A stretch of 64,000 bases of DNA from an uncultured Flavobacteriaceae bacterium. GTDB lineage: Bacteria > Bacteroidota > Bacteroidia > Flavobacteriales > Flavobacteriaceae. The translations under genes and the position numbers were made by a program. Shown here piece by piece: positions 35,301-46,700 of the stretch. Location: positions 1 through 64,000 of the forward strand of contig CANMXP010000011.1 in NCBI GenBank assembly GCA_947501845.1, given 5' to 3'. Within the stretch, counting starts at the first letter, position 1; the number at the start of each line of letters is the position of its first letter. A model generated the notes under the pieces. That model had not been told where the DNA came from and did not search any database. It saw nothing but the letters and a program-made list of their open reading frames with translations.

Positions 35301-35619
35301 ATTCTTATAAATCTATCTTTCAAAAAGATTATTTCTGATTTCTAACACAAAGAATTGGGCTTCAAATTATCGTAGAAGCTTTCACTTATTTATCTTCAAT
35401 CATTACAATAAATGGTCATTTGAACCAAATGATCTTCTATTTCAAAAAACGATAACAACCTAAAAACAAGATGCTTATACTGTTTGTGACTTTTAGACTA
35501 GTAGGTCTTTTACTACACCTGTTTTAGCCTCTAGTTCTAGGGTTTTGTACATATGGAACATGGTTCATACCATTGTTTTGGTAATTTTCATAACTAATTA
35601 AAATTAAACTTAAACGTGT
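35301..35619 (+). promoter_or_regulatory. Leader region of the first SusCD module
   Basis: A 319-bp non-coding region. TCATTTG-AAC-CAAATGA (35416-35432) is a perfect 7-bp-arm palindrome, and ATGGAAC-ATG-GTTCAT (near 35561) is a weaker one. No clean TTTG...TAnnTTTG pair was found, as is common for promoters that need an activator. These are candidate sites for the hybrid two-component regulator encoded downstream. Confidence 0.4.
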
Positions 35620-38600
35620 ATGAAATTACTAAAATTACTCAGGCAAAAATGCCAACATCGCATGTTCATGTTAGCCATAGTTTGGTTAGCAGGAATAGCA
35701 ATTGGGCATTCCCAAAACTTAACAATTACAGGTACCGTTACAGATCAATCTGGACAGCCTCTGGCAGGTGCTAACTTATTAATTAAGGGTACTACCAATG
35801 GTGCTCAAACCGATTTTGATGGGCTTTATTCTATTTCGGCTGAAAGCAATGCAACACTTGTTGTAAGCTATTTAGGTTTCGTTACTCAGGAAATTGCAGT
35901 AAATGGACGAAGCTCTATTAATATTTCTTTAGATGAAGATGCCAGTCAATTAGATGAGGTTGTGATTGTTGGATATGGATCTCAAAAGAAATCAGATCTA
36001 ACGGGAGCTGTTGCCACTGTAAGCAGTAAGGATATTGAAAAATATACTTTTACTGATCCTGCCCAAGCTTTACAAGGTAAAATGGCGGGTGTAAATGTAC
36101 AAGCTCAAGGTGGTTCACCTGGTTCTACTTCTATAATTACAATTAGGGGTGCTGGAACTCTTGGAGACGCTGGTCCACTATTTGTAATAGACGGTGTTAT
36201 TACAGGTAATATGAATTCCATTAACCCTGCAGATATTGATACGATATCTGTATTAAAAGATGCTTCTTCTACTGCTATTTATGGTTCTAGAGCTGCAAAT
36301 GGTGTTATTATAATAACTACCAAAAAAGGTAAAAAAGGTCAATTAACTATTGATTTAGATACCAGCTATGGTTTCAACAAAGTAATTAATGAGCTTAATT
36401 GGGCTAATGCCAGACAATATGCAGATATTGTAAATCAAGCAGATGACAATGATGGTAATTCAAGGTCTCCTGCAAACGACTCACAATTTAACCCTAATAA
36501 TACAAGCAACCTTTACAAAGAATCTTTAAGAACTTCAAGTGTCAAAAATACCAACCTTAGACTTTCGGGTGGCGGCGAGAACACACTATTTAGCCTGTCT
36601 TTAAACCATTTTGATAACGAGGGTGTCGTGAAGTTTTCAGATTTTAAAAGAACTACGGTGAGAGCTACTAGTTCATTCACAAAAGGAAAATTCCGTCTAG
36701 ATAATACTATTGGATTGACAAGAAGTGTTAATAATCCAAACAACTTTTTCAACAAAGAAAGAAACTTAATTCCAACAATACGTCTAAAAGATGATGAAGG
36801 AAATTGGAGTTCTTCTGACCTGCCTGATGGCCAAGCCTTAGGGGCATTTTATGGTCCTGGGACTATGATTAATGAACTAGGTATAGCTGCTTTACAAGAC
36901 AGAACAGTTACTAGAAATACCATTTTAGGTAGTTTAGCTGCTTCTTACGAAATTGTAGATGGATTAACTTATAAAATTAATTTAGGTTTAGAATCGTATG
37001 CAGACAATAACTACGAATTTACTCCAGATGACCAGATTTTTAAAGACGGAAACATTAAGCAGTTCTCAGAATTAAGAGAAAGAAATACAAATTTCTTATC
37101 AACTTTAATAGAACATACTTTAAATTATAAGAAGACTTTTGGAAAACACGGACTAGATCTTTTAGCTGGTTATACAGAACAGGAAAACAACACAAGGCAA
37201 TTAGGTGTTGTGGCTAGAAGGTTCCCTACAAACGATATTCGTGTAGCCAGAGCAGCAGAGGAAATACAAGAAGCTCCTTCATTCGACAGAACCTCAACTA
37301 TTCAATCTTATTTTGGAAGATTAAACTATTCTTTTGATAACAGATACCTTTTAACTGCTACAGTACGTAGAGATGGATCCTCTCTTTTTAAAGAAAGTTT
37401 AAGATGGGGAACCTTCCCTTCTATGGCTTTTGCATGGAATCTTAGTAACGAAAAGTTTATGGAAGATGTGAGTGCTATAACAAATATTAAACTAAGAGTT
37501 AGTTATGGTGAAATCGGTTCTAATAATGTGGATATTTATGCCATAGACCCCGAACTTAATCTATTTAGTGAGTATGTGTTAGGCGATACTCCAGAGAGAG
37601 TAACAGGGTATTCTATTACAAAAGGTGTTAATCCTTCTATTTTTTGGGAAACCACAAAAACAACCGATATAGGGCTTGATTTTAACGCCCTAAACAATAA
37701 GTTGAGTGTAACTATGGATTATTTCATTAAAGAATCAGAAGACATTCTTATTCCAATTCAACTTCCTTTATATACAGGCTTTACAAACGCTATTCCTTTT
37801 AACACAGCAAGTGTTGAAAACAAAGGATTTGAGTTTGTTGCAAGTTATAGTGATCAAATAAGTGATGATTTTTCCTTTAATATTTCAGCAAATTTCTCAA
37901 CATTAGATAATGTAGTAACAGATTTAGGTGGTTCTACACCTATTCGCCAAGGTTCATTTACATCAAATACTATAAACAGTACGAAAACTGATGTTGGACA
38001 ACCTATTGGCTCTTTCTTTGGTTATGTAGTTGATGGTATTTATCAAACAGATGCTGAAGCTACATCGGCTAATGACGCAGCAGGAAGCCCTGTTGCTGGA
38101 GATTTAAAATTCAAAGATTTAGACGGTGATGGTGATGTAGACGTTGACGACCAAACTTACCTAGGAAGTCCTATTCCAACTCTTGAATACGGGTTTAGTT
38201 TAGGAGCAAATTATAAGCAATTTGACTTAAACTTATTTTTCAATGGTGTTTCTGGGAATTCTATATTAAATGGTGTTAAATATAGAGGCCATTTTGATAC
38301 TGAAGGTAACTATTTTGCAGATGCTTTGAATGCATGGACACCAACCAATACAAATACCAATATTCCTAGAAATACGAAATCAGACAACGGTCAAAACAGA
38401 AGAATGTCTAGTTTCTATATAGAAAACGGCGCTTATTTTAGATTAAGAAATGCACAAATAGGATATAATTTCCCTAGTACAGTTCTGGATAAAATAAAGT
38501 TAAACAAGTTAAGATTATATGTGTCAGCAACTAATTTATTCACAATTACAGGCTATGAAGGATACTACCCAGAAGTAGGAAGAAATGGTAGAGGAGGTAC

Positions 38601-38709
38601 CAGTGGAGAACCTGGTAGAGTTGGTAACAAAGTATTTAACGCAGGTGTAGATGAAGGTACTTACCCGACTCCTAGAACCTATCAACTTGGATTACAAGTT
38701 TCTTTTTAA
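35620..38709 (+). CDS. SusC/RagA-type TonB-dependent receptor (module 1, no STN domain)
   Basis: 1029 residues with a signal peptide (about 1-31). It begins directly with a CarboxypepD_reg-like domain (ITGTVTDQSGQPLAGANLLIKGTTNG) and the TonB-box-like DEVVIVGYG, then the plug (LQGKMAGVNVQ, IRGAGTLGDAGPLFVIDGV, DASSTAIYGSRAANGVI) and a 22-strand barrel ending LGLQVSF. It pumps a bound ligand through the outer membrane together with SusD1. The missing N-terminal STN domain means it does not signal to an anti-sigma factor, which fits control by the HTCS three genes downstream. Confidence 0.95.
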   Translation: MKLLKLLRQKCQHRMFMLAIVWLAGIAIGHSQNLTITGTVTDQSGQPLAGANLLIKGTTNGAQTDFDGLYSISAESNATLVVSYLGFVTQEIAVNGRSSINISLDEDASQLDEVVIVGYGSQKKSDLTGAVATVSSKDIEKYTFTDPAQALQGKMAGVNVQAQGGSPGSTSIITIRGAGTLGDAGPLFVIDGVITGNMNSINPADIDTISVLKDASSTAIYGSRAANGVIIITTKKGKKGQLTIDLDTSYGFNKVINELNWANARQYADIVNQADDNDGNSRSPANDSQFNPNNTSNLYKESLRTSSVKNTNLRLSGGGENTLFSLSLNHFDNEGVVKFSDFKRTTVRATSSFTKGKFRLDNTIGLTRSVNNPNNFFNKERNLIPTIRLKDDEGNWSSSDLPDGQALGAFYGPGTMINELGIAALQDRTVTRNTILGSLAASYEIVDGLTYKINLGLESYADNNYEFTPDDQIFKDGNIKQFSELRERNTNFLSTLIEHTLNYKKTFGKHGLDLLAGYTEQENNTRQLGVVARRFPTNDIRVARAAEEIQEAPSFDRTSTIQSYFGRLNYSFDNRYLLTATVRRDGSSLFKESLRWGTFPSMAFAWNLSNEKFMEDVSAITNIKLRVSYGEIGSNNVDIYAIDPELNLFSEYVLGDTPERVTGYSITKGVNPSIFWETTKTTDIGLDFNALNNKLSVTMDYFIKESEDILIPIQLPLYTGFTNAIPFNTASVENKGFEFVASYSDQISDDFSFNISANFSTLDNVVTDLGGSTPIRQGSFTSNTINSTKTDVGQPIGSFFGYVVDGIYQTDAEATSANDAAGSPVAGDLKFKDLDGDGDVDVDDQTYLGSPIPTLEYGFSLGANYKQFDLNLFFNGVSGNSILNGVKYRGHFDTEGNYFADALNAWTPTNTNTNIPRNTKSDNGQNRRMSSFYIENGAYFRLRNAQIGYNFPSTVLDKIKLNKLRLYVSATNLFTITGYEGYYPEVGRNGRGGTSGEPGRVGNKVFNAGVDEGTYPTPRTYQLGLQVSF

Positions 38710-38725
38710 ACTAAAAAATAGAAAA

Positions 38726-40285
38726 ATGAAAAAAATAAAAAAATCTTTTAAAATCATCTTAGCATTACTAGCTATTTGCACCTTCAATGTAAATTGTAAT
38801 GAAGATGATCTAAATCAATCGAACCCAAACGCCGTAACTCCGAGCTCATTTTGGAAATCTGAAGAAGATGCTAAAAAAGGAATTATAGGTGCATACAGTC
38901 CACTTACTAATATTTTATACTACTCACGTTTTGAAATATTCTTGTCAGATTACAGAGATGATGTTATAAATGGTTTTGGTACTTCAGATAGAACGCAAGT
39001 TAGTTACTTTAATACCGACCCTGCTGGTAATCCAGTTAAATGGGTATGGCAAGCCATGTACCAGGGAGTAACAAGAGCCAATGAGGTATTATTTAGAGTT
39101 CCAGATATAGATATGGACCAACAAACAAAAGATAATATTCTTGGAGAAGCTCATTTTTTAAGAGCATTCAATTATTTTAACTTATTGAACAATTGGAGAA
39201 ACATTCCGCTACTTCAAGTACCATTTTCAGAAATAGAAGACCCTTTATCTATAGTACAAGCAACACCAGAAGAAGTTTGGGCTTTAATAGAATCAGATTT
39301 AAAAAGTGCACAATCATTGTTGCCTGATTCTTGGCCGTCAAATGAAACAGGAAGAGCTACTGCTGGAGCAGCTACTGGTTATTTAGGAAAAGCACTTTTA
39401 TATCAGAATAAATATGCCGAGGCCAAAGCTGAGTTCTCTAAAATTATGGGAGGCAGTTACCAATTAATGGATAATTATGCCCATAACTTTACTGAAGAGT
39501 TTGAAAATAATGCGGAATCATTATTCGAAATTCAATTAATCGCCGATGGTAACGGTGGTTGGGGCGGCGACGCACCAGGAAGAGGTAAAGGTTCTGGGTT
39601 TCAACCTGATTTAGCACCTGCAGGCTTTACTAATCAAGATGGTATGTCGGTTAACCAATGGGCTTTAGATTTATTTTTAGACGAAAGAACAATCAATAAT
39701 GAAATTGACCCTAGAACTTACTCAACATTCTTTTTTAACACCACAGAAACTACCACATATGAAGGGGGCGTTCTTTCCTCAAGAACTTATGGTAACCAAA
39801 CCTACGAAGAGGTGTTTGGTGCAGCAGGAACTACTACTTATGGAAATAAGTATACTGACTGGGCTTTTAATGGGCTTAGCCAGTCGTTGGCAGAAGGTTG
39901 GCATGGTGCTGGTAATAATTTAAGAATGTTACGCTATGCCGATGTTTTATTAATGTTTGCAGAAGCTGAATTTATGCTTAATGGTTCTACTCAAGTCGCG
40001 CTAGATGCCATTAATGAAGTACGTGAAAGAGTAGATTTAGCACCACATGCTTCCATTACCCTACAAGACATTGAAGATGAAAGAATTAAAGAGCTTACTT
40101 TCGAGCGTACTAGGTATTTTGACCTATTGCGTTGGGGCAAAGTGGTTGAAAGAATTGTAAATAATTCTGACTTTAAGTCTAATAGTGCTGGAACAAGTGC
40201 TTATAAGCCTGGTAGAGAATATATTGCTATTCCACAAAATGAATTAGATCAAAACCCAAATCTAGTGCAAAACCCTGGATATTAA
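38726..40285 (+). CDS. SusD/RagB-type surface lipoprotein (module 1)
   Basis: 519 residues from ATG 38726; an upstream in-frame start at 38651 would overlap susC1 and destroy the signal peptide. The lipobox is NVNC, followed by acidic NEDDLNQ, a lipoprotein export signal for the cell surface. SusD features are visible: SEEDAKKGIIGAYSPL near the start, EAHFLRAFNYFNLLNNW, and the C-terminal ERTRYFDLLRWGKVVERI and PQNELDQNPNLVQNPGY. It caps the SusC1 barrel and binds the ligand. Confidence 0.94.
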   Translation: MKKIKKSFKIILALLAICTFNVNCNEDDLNQSNPNAVTPSSFWKSEEDAKKGIIGAYSPLTNILYYSRFEIFLSDYRDDVINGFGTSDRTQVSYFNTDPAGNPVKWVWQAMYQGVTRANEVLFRVPDIDMDQQTKDNILGEAHFLRAFNYFNLLNNWRNIPLLQVPFSEIEDPLSIVQATPEEVWALIESDLKSAQSLLPDSWPSNETGRATAGAATGYLGKALLYQNKYAEAKAEFSKIMGGSYQLMDNYAHNFTEEFENNAESLFEIQLIADGNGGWGGDAPGRGKGSGFQPDLAPAGFTNQDGMSVNQWALDLFLDERTINNEIDPRTYSTFFFNTTETTTYEGGVLSSRTYGNQTYEEVFGAAGTTTYGNKYTDWAFNGLSQSLAEGWHGAGNNLRMLRYADVLLMFAEAEFMLNGSTQVALDAINEVRERVDLAPHASITLQDIEDERIKELTFERTRYFDLLRWGKVVERIVNNSDFKSNSAGTSAYKPGREYIAIPQNELDQNPNLVQNPGY

Positions 40286-40319
40286 CATAATTTTTAAGTT
40301 ACAGTTAATTTGTTTAAAC

Positions 40320-40358
40320 GGTCATCAATTCATAGATTTGAATTGATGGCCATTTTTT
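40320..40358 (+). terminator. Hairpin with T tract between susD1 and the VCBS gene
   Basis: GGTCATCAATTCA and TTGAATTGATGGCC pair over about 12 bp, followed by ATTTTTT. It lies just 10 bp before the ATG of the next gene, so it would end or trim most susCD transcripts while allowing some read-through. Confidence 0.65.
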
Positions 40359-40367
40359 GAAAATTAT

Positions 40368-43300
40368 ATGATTCACTACTGGAAAAAAACATTCTTTTTA
40401 CTTGGTATTATTACCTTAGTCGCTTCTTGCTCGAAAAAAAAAACACGCGAGCATAGCACTACTTTTAACTCACTTAGCAAGGAACATTCCCAGGTTTTTT
40501 TTTCCAATAATATCATTGAAAATGATACACTAAATTACTTTAATTTTCCTTTTCTTTATCTAGGAAGTGGCGTCTCATCTGGTGATATTAATAATGATGG
40601 GCTTCCAGACCTTTATTTTACAGGCAACTTAGTTCCTAACAAACTTTATTTAAACAAAGGAGGCCTTAAATTCGAAGATATTACAGAATCTGCTGGTGTA
40701 AGTGGCGATTCTAGATGGTACTCAGGAACGACCATGGCCGACGTAAACAATGATGGATTTTTAGATATCTATCTAAGTGTCTCGGGAAAATCTGGAAATA
40801 GTGCCAATCAGTTATTTATAAATAATGGAGACAATACATTTTCTGAACAAGCGGAATCATTTGGTATTGCCGACAAAAGTAAATCCATACAATCTACCTT
40901 TTTCGATTATAACAATGATGGGTTTTTAGATCTATTCGTTGCTAATTACCCTACTGTATTAGTTAGTATGGGTAATATGTATTATAAGAGTAAAATGGAT
41001 GAAAATAGGTTTGAAGATTCTGGCCATTTATATAAAAATAATGGTAATGGAACATTTATAGATGTAACCACCTCGGCAGGGGTACAGCGCTTCGGACTTA
41101 CTTTGGGCATTGTTGCTTCAGACTTCAATAACGATGGGCACAAGGATCTTTACCTTTCAAATGATTTTAATGTACCCGATTACCTATATCTTAACAATGG
41201 GGATGGTACGTTTAATGAAGTTTCTAATCAAGTTTCCAGACATACATCTATGTTTGGAATGGGTATAGATGCTTCAGACTTTAATAATGATGGTTTAACA
41301 GATTTGCTACAAGTAGATATGACCGCCGAAGATTATAGCCGATCTAAAACCAATATGGCCAGTATGAGCCCTGAAACCTTTTATCAAGCAGTCGATTTAG
41401 GTTTTAACCATCAATATATGCAAAACTCCCTTCAGCTAAATAATGGTATTAATAAGGAAAACCTCCCTATTCTAAGTGATATTTCAAGATTTGCAGGAAT
41501 GGCTACTACAGACTGGAGTTGGGGTGCTATATTTTCCGATTTCGATAATGATGGTTGGAAAGATATCTTTATTAGTAACGGTGTAAAGCGAGATGTTAAT
41601 AATAATGATGTTAATGAAGCATATAAAACCGAAAGCCTTTTTGGCGTCAAAAAAGATTTAGATTATACGAAATTACCAAGTACTCCTATTTCAAATTATG
41701 CATATAAAAACAATGGAGACTTTACGTTTACCAAGGTCGCACACGAGTGGCAACTTGATGACAAAGGGTTTTCCAATGGGTTTACTTCTGTTGATCTAGA
41801 TAATGATGGAGATCTGGATCTTGTTGTGAATAATATGGACAACGCCGCATCAATCTACATAAACGAAACCCAAAACACAGCAAACAATTATTTAAAAATT
41901 AAACTTAACGGCCCAGCCAGCAACCCGTTTGGTCTTGGAACTAAAATTATAGTAAAAACTAAAAACTTAGAACAAAGCCAAGAGCTTACTACCACCAGAG
42001 GATATCAATCTAGTACAGAACCTGTTCTCCATTTTGGAATTGGCAAGTATAACATCATTGATGAAATAAAAATTACATGGCCAAATGGAAATGAGCAAGT
42101 TTTAAAAAATGTCGATGCAAATCAATTGATGAAAATTGAATTCGAAAATAGCCATTCAACAGAACAAACCCCTTCTAAAAAATATAATTTTAAAGACATT
42201 ACTGAAACATCAGGCATTACATTTTTTCATAAGGAAAACTTTTACAACGACTTTAAATTTGAACCTTTACTGCCTCATAAATATTCTACCGCTGGCCCAG
42301 CTCTAACCGTTGGCGATGTAAATGCAGATGGATTAGAAGATTTTTTTATTGGCAATGCTGCAGGAAGCTCTGGAGCTTTATATATTCAAAGAAATGATGG
42401 TACATTTAAAACCATTGAAGGACCTTGGATTCTGGATGCTCAATATGAAGATACAGGTGCTTTGTTGTTTGATGCCGATAATGATAATGACCTAGACCTG
42501 TACGTTGTAAATGGTGGCAATGACGCAACCAAACCAAGTACCGAATACCAGGATAGGTTATATATAAACACCCCTAATGGCTTTATTAAAGCAAATAATA
42601 CACTACCAGAAATTAAAGCAAGCGGTCAAAATGTAATATCTGGTGATTATGATAACGATGGTGATTTAGATCTATTTGTAGGGGGCAGAATAACACCTGG
42701 AAAATATCCATATCCAGCACAAAGCTATATATTAAGAAATGACGGAGGAACAAACACTAATCTAAAATATACAAATGTAACTTTAGAGTTAGCTCCAGAT
42801 TTAAATGAAGCTGGTTTGGTAACCAGTGCCATTTGGGATGATTATAACAAAGACGGCAAATTAGATTTAATTATTACTGGAGAATGGATGCCCATACGGT
42901 TCTTTAAAAACACAGGAACAGCATTTGAAGAAGAAACAGAACAACTTGACTTTAAAGATTATACAGGATGGTGGTACAGTCTTGAAAAATTAGATATAGA
43001 TAATGATGGCGATATGGATTACTTAGCTGGTAACCTAGGTTTAAATTATAAATATAAAGCGAGCAACAAAGAACCCTTTGAGGTGTATGCTAATGATTTT
43101 GATGAAAACGGATCCTCGGATATTGTTCTAAGCTATGAAAAAAACGGAACAAAATTACCCCTAAGAGGTAGAGAATGTTCTTCACAACAAGTACCAGCTA
43201 TTAAAAAGAGATTTAAAACTTTTGAGTCTTTTGCCAACGCAAATTTAATAGACATCTATGGAAAAAACATGTTGGAAGGCTCTTTAAGCTATTCAGTAAA

Positions 43301-43679
43301 TACATTTGCGCACCATATAATAAAAAATGATGGCAATGGCTCTTTTAGCCTTCATAAATTACCCAATCGCTCTCAATTTTCGTCAATAAATAAATTTGTT
43401 AACTTTGATTATAACGGTGACAAGTACCCCGACTTGTTAATTGGGGGCAACCTTTATGGCGCAGAAGTAGAAACCCCACGTAATGATGCTAGTATAACTG
43501 CCGTACTTCAAGGAAGTGCAGATGGTTTCTCCGTTTTAAGCTCAGAAAGTACTGGCCTATTTGTTAATGGTGAAATTAAAGATATAATACCAATACATTT
43601 AGGAAAAGATAATACACTTGCATTTCTAATAGCACCAAATAATGATACCTTAAAATTGTGGACTCTGAATAAAAACTAG
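40368..43679 (+). CDS. FG-GAP/VCBS-ASPIC/UnbV lipoprotein (module 1), CRTAC1-like
   Basis: 1103 residues, lipobox VASC followed by basic KKK. Seven DxNxDGxxD FG-GAP motifs (SSGDINNDGLPDLYF to VDLDNDGDLDLVV) precede an ASPIC/UnbV domain at about 507-590 (LKIKLNGPASNPFGLGTK, ITWPNGNEQVLKNV). Seven more follow (VGDVNADGLEDFF to FDYNGDKYPDLLIGG). This predicts two calcium-binding seven-bladed propellers joined by the ASPIC domain, as in animal CRTAC1. A shared motif, RGRECSSQQVP with Cys937, lies in the last propeller. Role unknown: ligand binding beside SusCD is inferred. It is followed by the HTCS gene in the same operon. Confidence 0.9.
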   Translation: MIHYWKKTFFLLGIITLVASCSKKKTREHSTTFNSLSKEHSQVFFSNNIIENDTLNYFNFPFLYLGSGVSSGDINNDGLPDLYFTGNLVPNKLYLNKGGLKFEDITESAGVSGDSRWYSGTTMADVNNDGFLDIYLSVSGKSGNSANQLFINNGDNTFSEQAESFGIADKSKSIQSTFFDYNNDGFLDLFVANYPTVLVSMGNMYYKSKMDENRFEDSGHLYKNNGNGTFIDVTTSAGVQRFGLTLGIVASDFNNDGHKDLYLSNDFNVPDYLYLNNGDGTFNEVSNQVSRHTSMFGMGIDASDFNNDGLTDLLQVDMTAEDYSRSKTNMASMSPETFYQAVDLGFNHQYMQNSLQLNNGINKENLPILSDISRFAGMATTDWSWGAIFSDFDNDGWKDIFISNGVKRDVNNNDVNEAYKTESLFGVKKDLDYTKLPSTPISNYAYKNNGDFTFTKVAHEWQLDDKGFSNGFTSVDLDNDGDLDLVVNNMDNAASIYINETQNTANNYLKIKLNGPASNPFGLGTKIIVKTKNLEQSQELTTTRGYQSSTEPVLHFGIGKYNIIDEIKITWPNGNEQVLKNVDANQLMKIEFENSHSTEQTPSKKYNFKDITETSGITFFHKENFYNDFKFEPLLPHKYSTAGPALTVGDVNADGLEDFFIGNAAGSSGALYIQRNDGTFKTIEGPWILDAQYEDTGALLFDADNDNDLDLYVVNGGNDATKPSTEYQDRLYINTPNGFIKANNTLPEIKASGQNVISGDYDNDGDLDLFVGGRITPGKYPYPAQSYILRNDGGTNTNLKYTNVTLELAPDLNEAGLVTSAIWDDYNKDGKLDLIITGEWMPIRFFKNTGTAFEEETEQLDFKDYTGWWYSLEKLDIDNDGDMDYLAGNLGLNYKYKASNKEPFEVYANDFDENGSSDIVLSYEKNGTKLPLRGRECSSQQVPAIKKRFKTFESFANANLIDIYGKNMLEGSLSYSVNTFAHHIIKNDGNGSFSLHKLPNRSQFSSINKFVNFDYNGDKYPDLLIGGNLYGAEVETPRNDASITAVLQGSADGFSVLSSESTGLFVNGEIKDIIPIHLGKDNTLAFLIAPNNDTLKLWTLNKN

Positions 43680-43730
43680 ACTTATCGAATGATTATAAGA
43701 AACAAAAAAATAACAACCAAAGCTCTCAGA

Positions 43731-46700
43731 ATGAAAAAACTGTCTAGGGTTGTTTTTTTTATACTTTGTTTTTTATTTTCAAAAATTAATAGCTCTCAAA
43801 ATTTAGGGTATTTTGAACGCATTACCACGGATAACGGTTTGTCCCAAAGTGATATTAACACGATTCACCAGGATAAAGATGGTTTTATGTGGTTTGGAAC
43901 CCATGATGGTTTGAACAAATATGATGGTTATAGTTTCAAAATCTTCAATCCTGATTCAAATATTCCCGAGAGCATAACAAATAATTTAATCTTTGATATT
44001 GAAGAGGACCAAAATGGAAATTTTTGGATTGGAACTACTGGAGGTGGGCTCATATTTTTTGATAAGTCATCTGAAAAGTTCAAAACCTATACTTATGACA
44101 AAAACAACTTAAAAAGTATAAATAGCAACTATATATACAACATTTATATAGACCGAGAGAATCGCTTATGGATTGGAACTAGTGAAGGGTTAAATATGTT
44201 GAATTTAGAAAACTCTAATAATGTTGTGGAGTTTCAACGCTTTAAGCCCCATCTAGAACCCTTTATACCTAATATAAATGTAAGTTCTGTAAACACCATT
44301 TATCAAGATAGAAAGGGACGTATTTGGACGGGAGGACCTGGAGGACTTTACAGGCTATCACGAGAACGTAATGGCGATATGTATTTTAAATTTCTAAATG
44401 AAGACATTGGTTTACCAAATTTAGCGGTATCATCTATTGACGAAGACAAGGAAGGTCGTTTGATAATAGCCACAAATAAAGGCTTGTTCTACCAATCTAA
44501 AATCGACACGTCACTTAAGTTCAAAAAAATCCTTAATGGAAATTTTCGCTGTTTATTAGCAGATGAAAATATTATTTGGGCTGGAAATGAAAGTGGATTG
44601 GATTATTTAAAAATTTCATCCGACAAGGAGTTTCCTGAATTAATTCAGCATTTCGAATATAATCCCACAAACCCAAATAGTTTAAGTAAAAATATAGTTA
44701 CGTCTTTATTTAAAGACAAAACAGGGATTATTTGGATAGGAACGAATGGGGGTGGCGTCAATAAATTCAACCCTGGAAGAAATCGATTTGATCATGTTAG
44801 AAAAACTTTGAAGCCAAACAGCCTTAGCTATGACAAAATAAGATCTTTTTTTGAAGACAGTAACGGAAATTTATGGATTGGGACTGAAGGTGGTGGCGTA
44901 AGCATGAAACCTAAACAAAGTAAAGACAATACTTTTTTTAATTTTGATACTGTAACTAACATATTTGCCATAGAAGAAATTGAATTGGGCAATAGGAAAA
45001 AACTACTGTTTGGCAGTAGAAATTTGATAAGCCTGTATATGTTAGATATTACAGACCCATCTAAAATAAGAACTAACAAAATTTTACCTGTAGAAGAAAT
45101 AACTGGCGGTGTTTTTTCTATTCTTTCAGATAGTAACAAAACTATTTGGATCGGGACTTACGAAGTTGGCATCTATCGTTGGACACCAAAAAGAGGCACA
45201 AATCAATATGTAACAGATATTTTCATGTCTAATCCCAATGACCCAAGTAGTATTTCAAATAATATTATTAGAAATATTTATGAGGATAGCAAGGGAAATA
45301 TTTGGTTTGCAACTGGAGATGGGCTGAACAGACTCACAAAAGAAGAAGCTTTAAAAAAGCATCCTAAATTTCAAGTTTACAAGCATATTGTTAGAGACAA
45401 AACGAGTATTAGTCATAATTATATTTTACCCATTTATGAAAGCGCAAAGGGAGAGCTTTGGATAGGTACCTTTGGGGGCGGCTTAAATAAATTTATTCCA
45501 GAAACCGAAAATAATCCAGCCAGTTTTAAATCCTATTCAGATAAAGATGGGCTTCCCAATAAAGTGATTAAAGGAATTTTAGAAGATGAAAGTGGCAACC
45601 TCTGGCTTTCCACCAATAAAGGGCTTTCCAAATTCAATCCTGAGCTAGAAATTTTTAAAAATTATGATGTAAATGATGGTTTACAAAGTAATGAATTTCA
45701 AGAGTTAGCCTGTCTTAAAAGACGTAACAATGAGATGCTTTTTGGAGGAATCAACGGCTTCAATTCGTTTTTTCCAAAAAACCTAGTTGAAAATACATTT
45801 GAGCCCGAAACGATTATAACCAATTTTTTAATCTCTAATCAGCCTGTCTCTACTCGAGATAAAATTAACGATCGTGTTATATTGGAAAAAACCATTAGCA
45901 AAACTCAAGAAATTAATCTAAAATATTTTGAAAACAACATCTCTTTCGAATTTGCTGCTTTGCATTATGCTGCTTCACAAAAAAATCAATTCGCTTACAA
46001 GTTAGAAGGCTTTGAAAAAAATTGGGAACAAACAACTTCCAATAAGCGTTTTGCCTCTTATACAAATCTAGAGCCTGGTATTTATACGTTTTATGTAAAA
46101 GCCACAAACAATGATGGCTTATGGGATAAAACGCCATCAAAAATTCAAATAAACATTAGCCCTCCTTATTGGCTTTCCAATACGGCATATTTTCTATATT
46201 CCCTCATAGTCATCGGGCTTCTAATTGCTTTTAGAAAATACACCATTATAAATACCACTAAGAAACACCAATTAGAACTAGAGCATTTAGAAAAAGAGAA
46301 AAACGAAGAATTACAACAACTTAAAATAGAATTCTTCACTAATATTTCGCATGAAATTCGCACCCCCCTAACTTTAATAAAAGGCCCCTTAGAATACTTA
46401 AAACAATCCTATACACAATTAGATAAAAACGTTGTTTTACACCAACTAAACCTAATGCAAAAAAATACAGATTCTCTATTGCGTTTAGTTAATCAGTTGC
46501 TTGGTTTTAGAAAAATGGACAAAGGTAAAATGACACTAACACTCTACAAGAGCAATATTATTGAGTTTGTATATGAACTTATTCAACCCTTTCAATTTCT
46601 ATGCAAAAAGCGTCATATAAACATTGAAATAAATCATTCTGATGATAACATAACGACTTGGTTTGACCCTAATGCTGTTGAAAAAATATTAAACAACCTG

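Noticed and set aside
38651-38725. An upstream start for susD1 overlapping susC1
   Set aside because: It would bury the lipoprotein signal peptide behind 25 unrelated residues encoded by the susC1 end.
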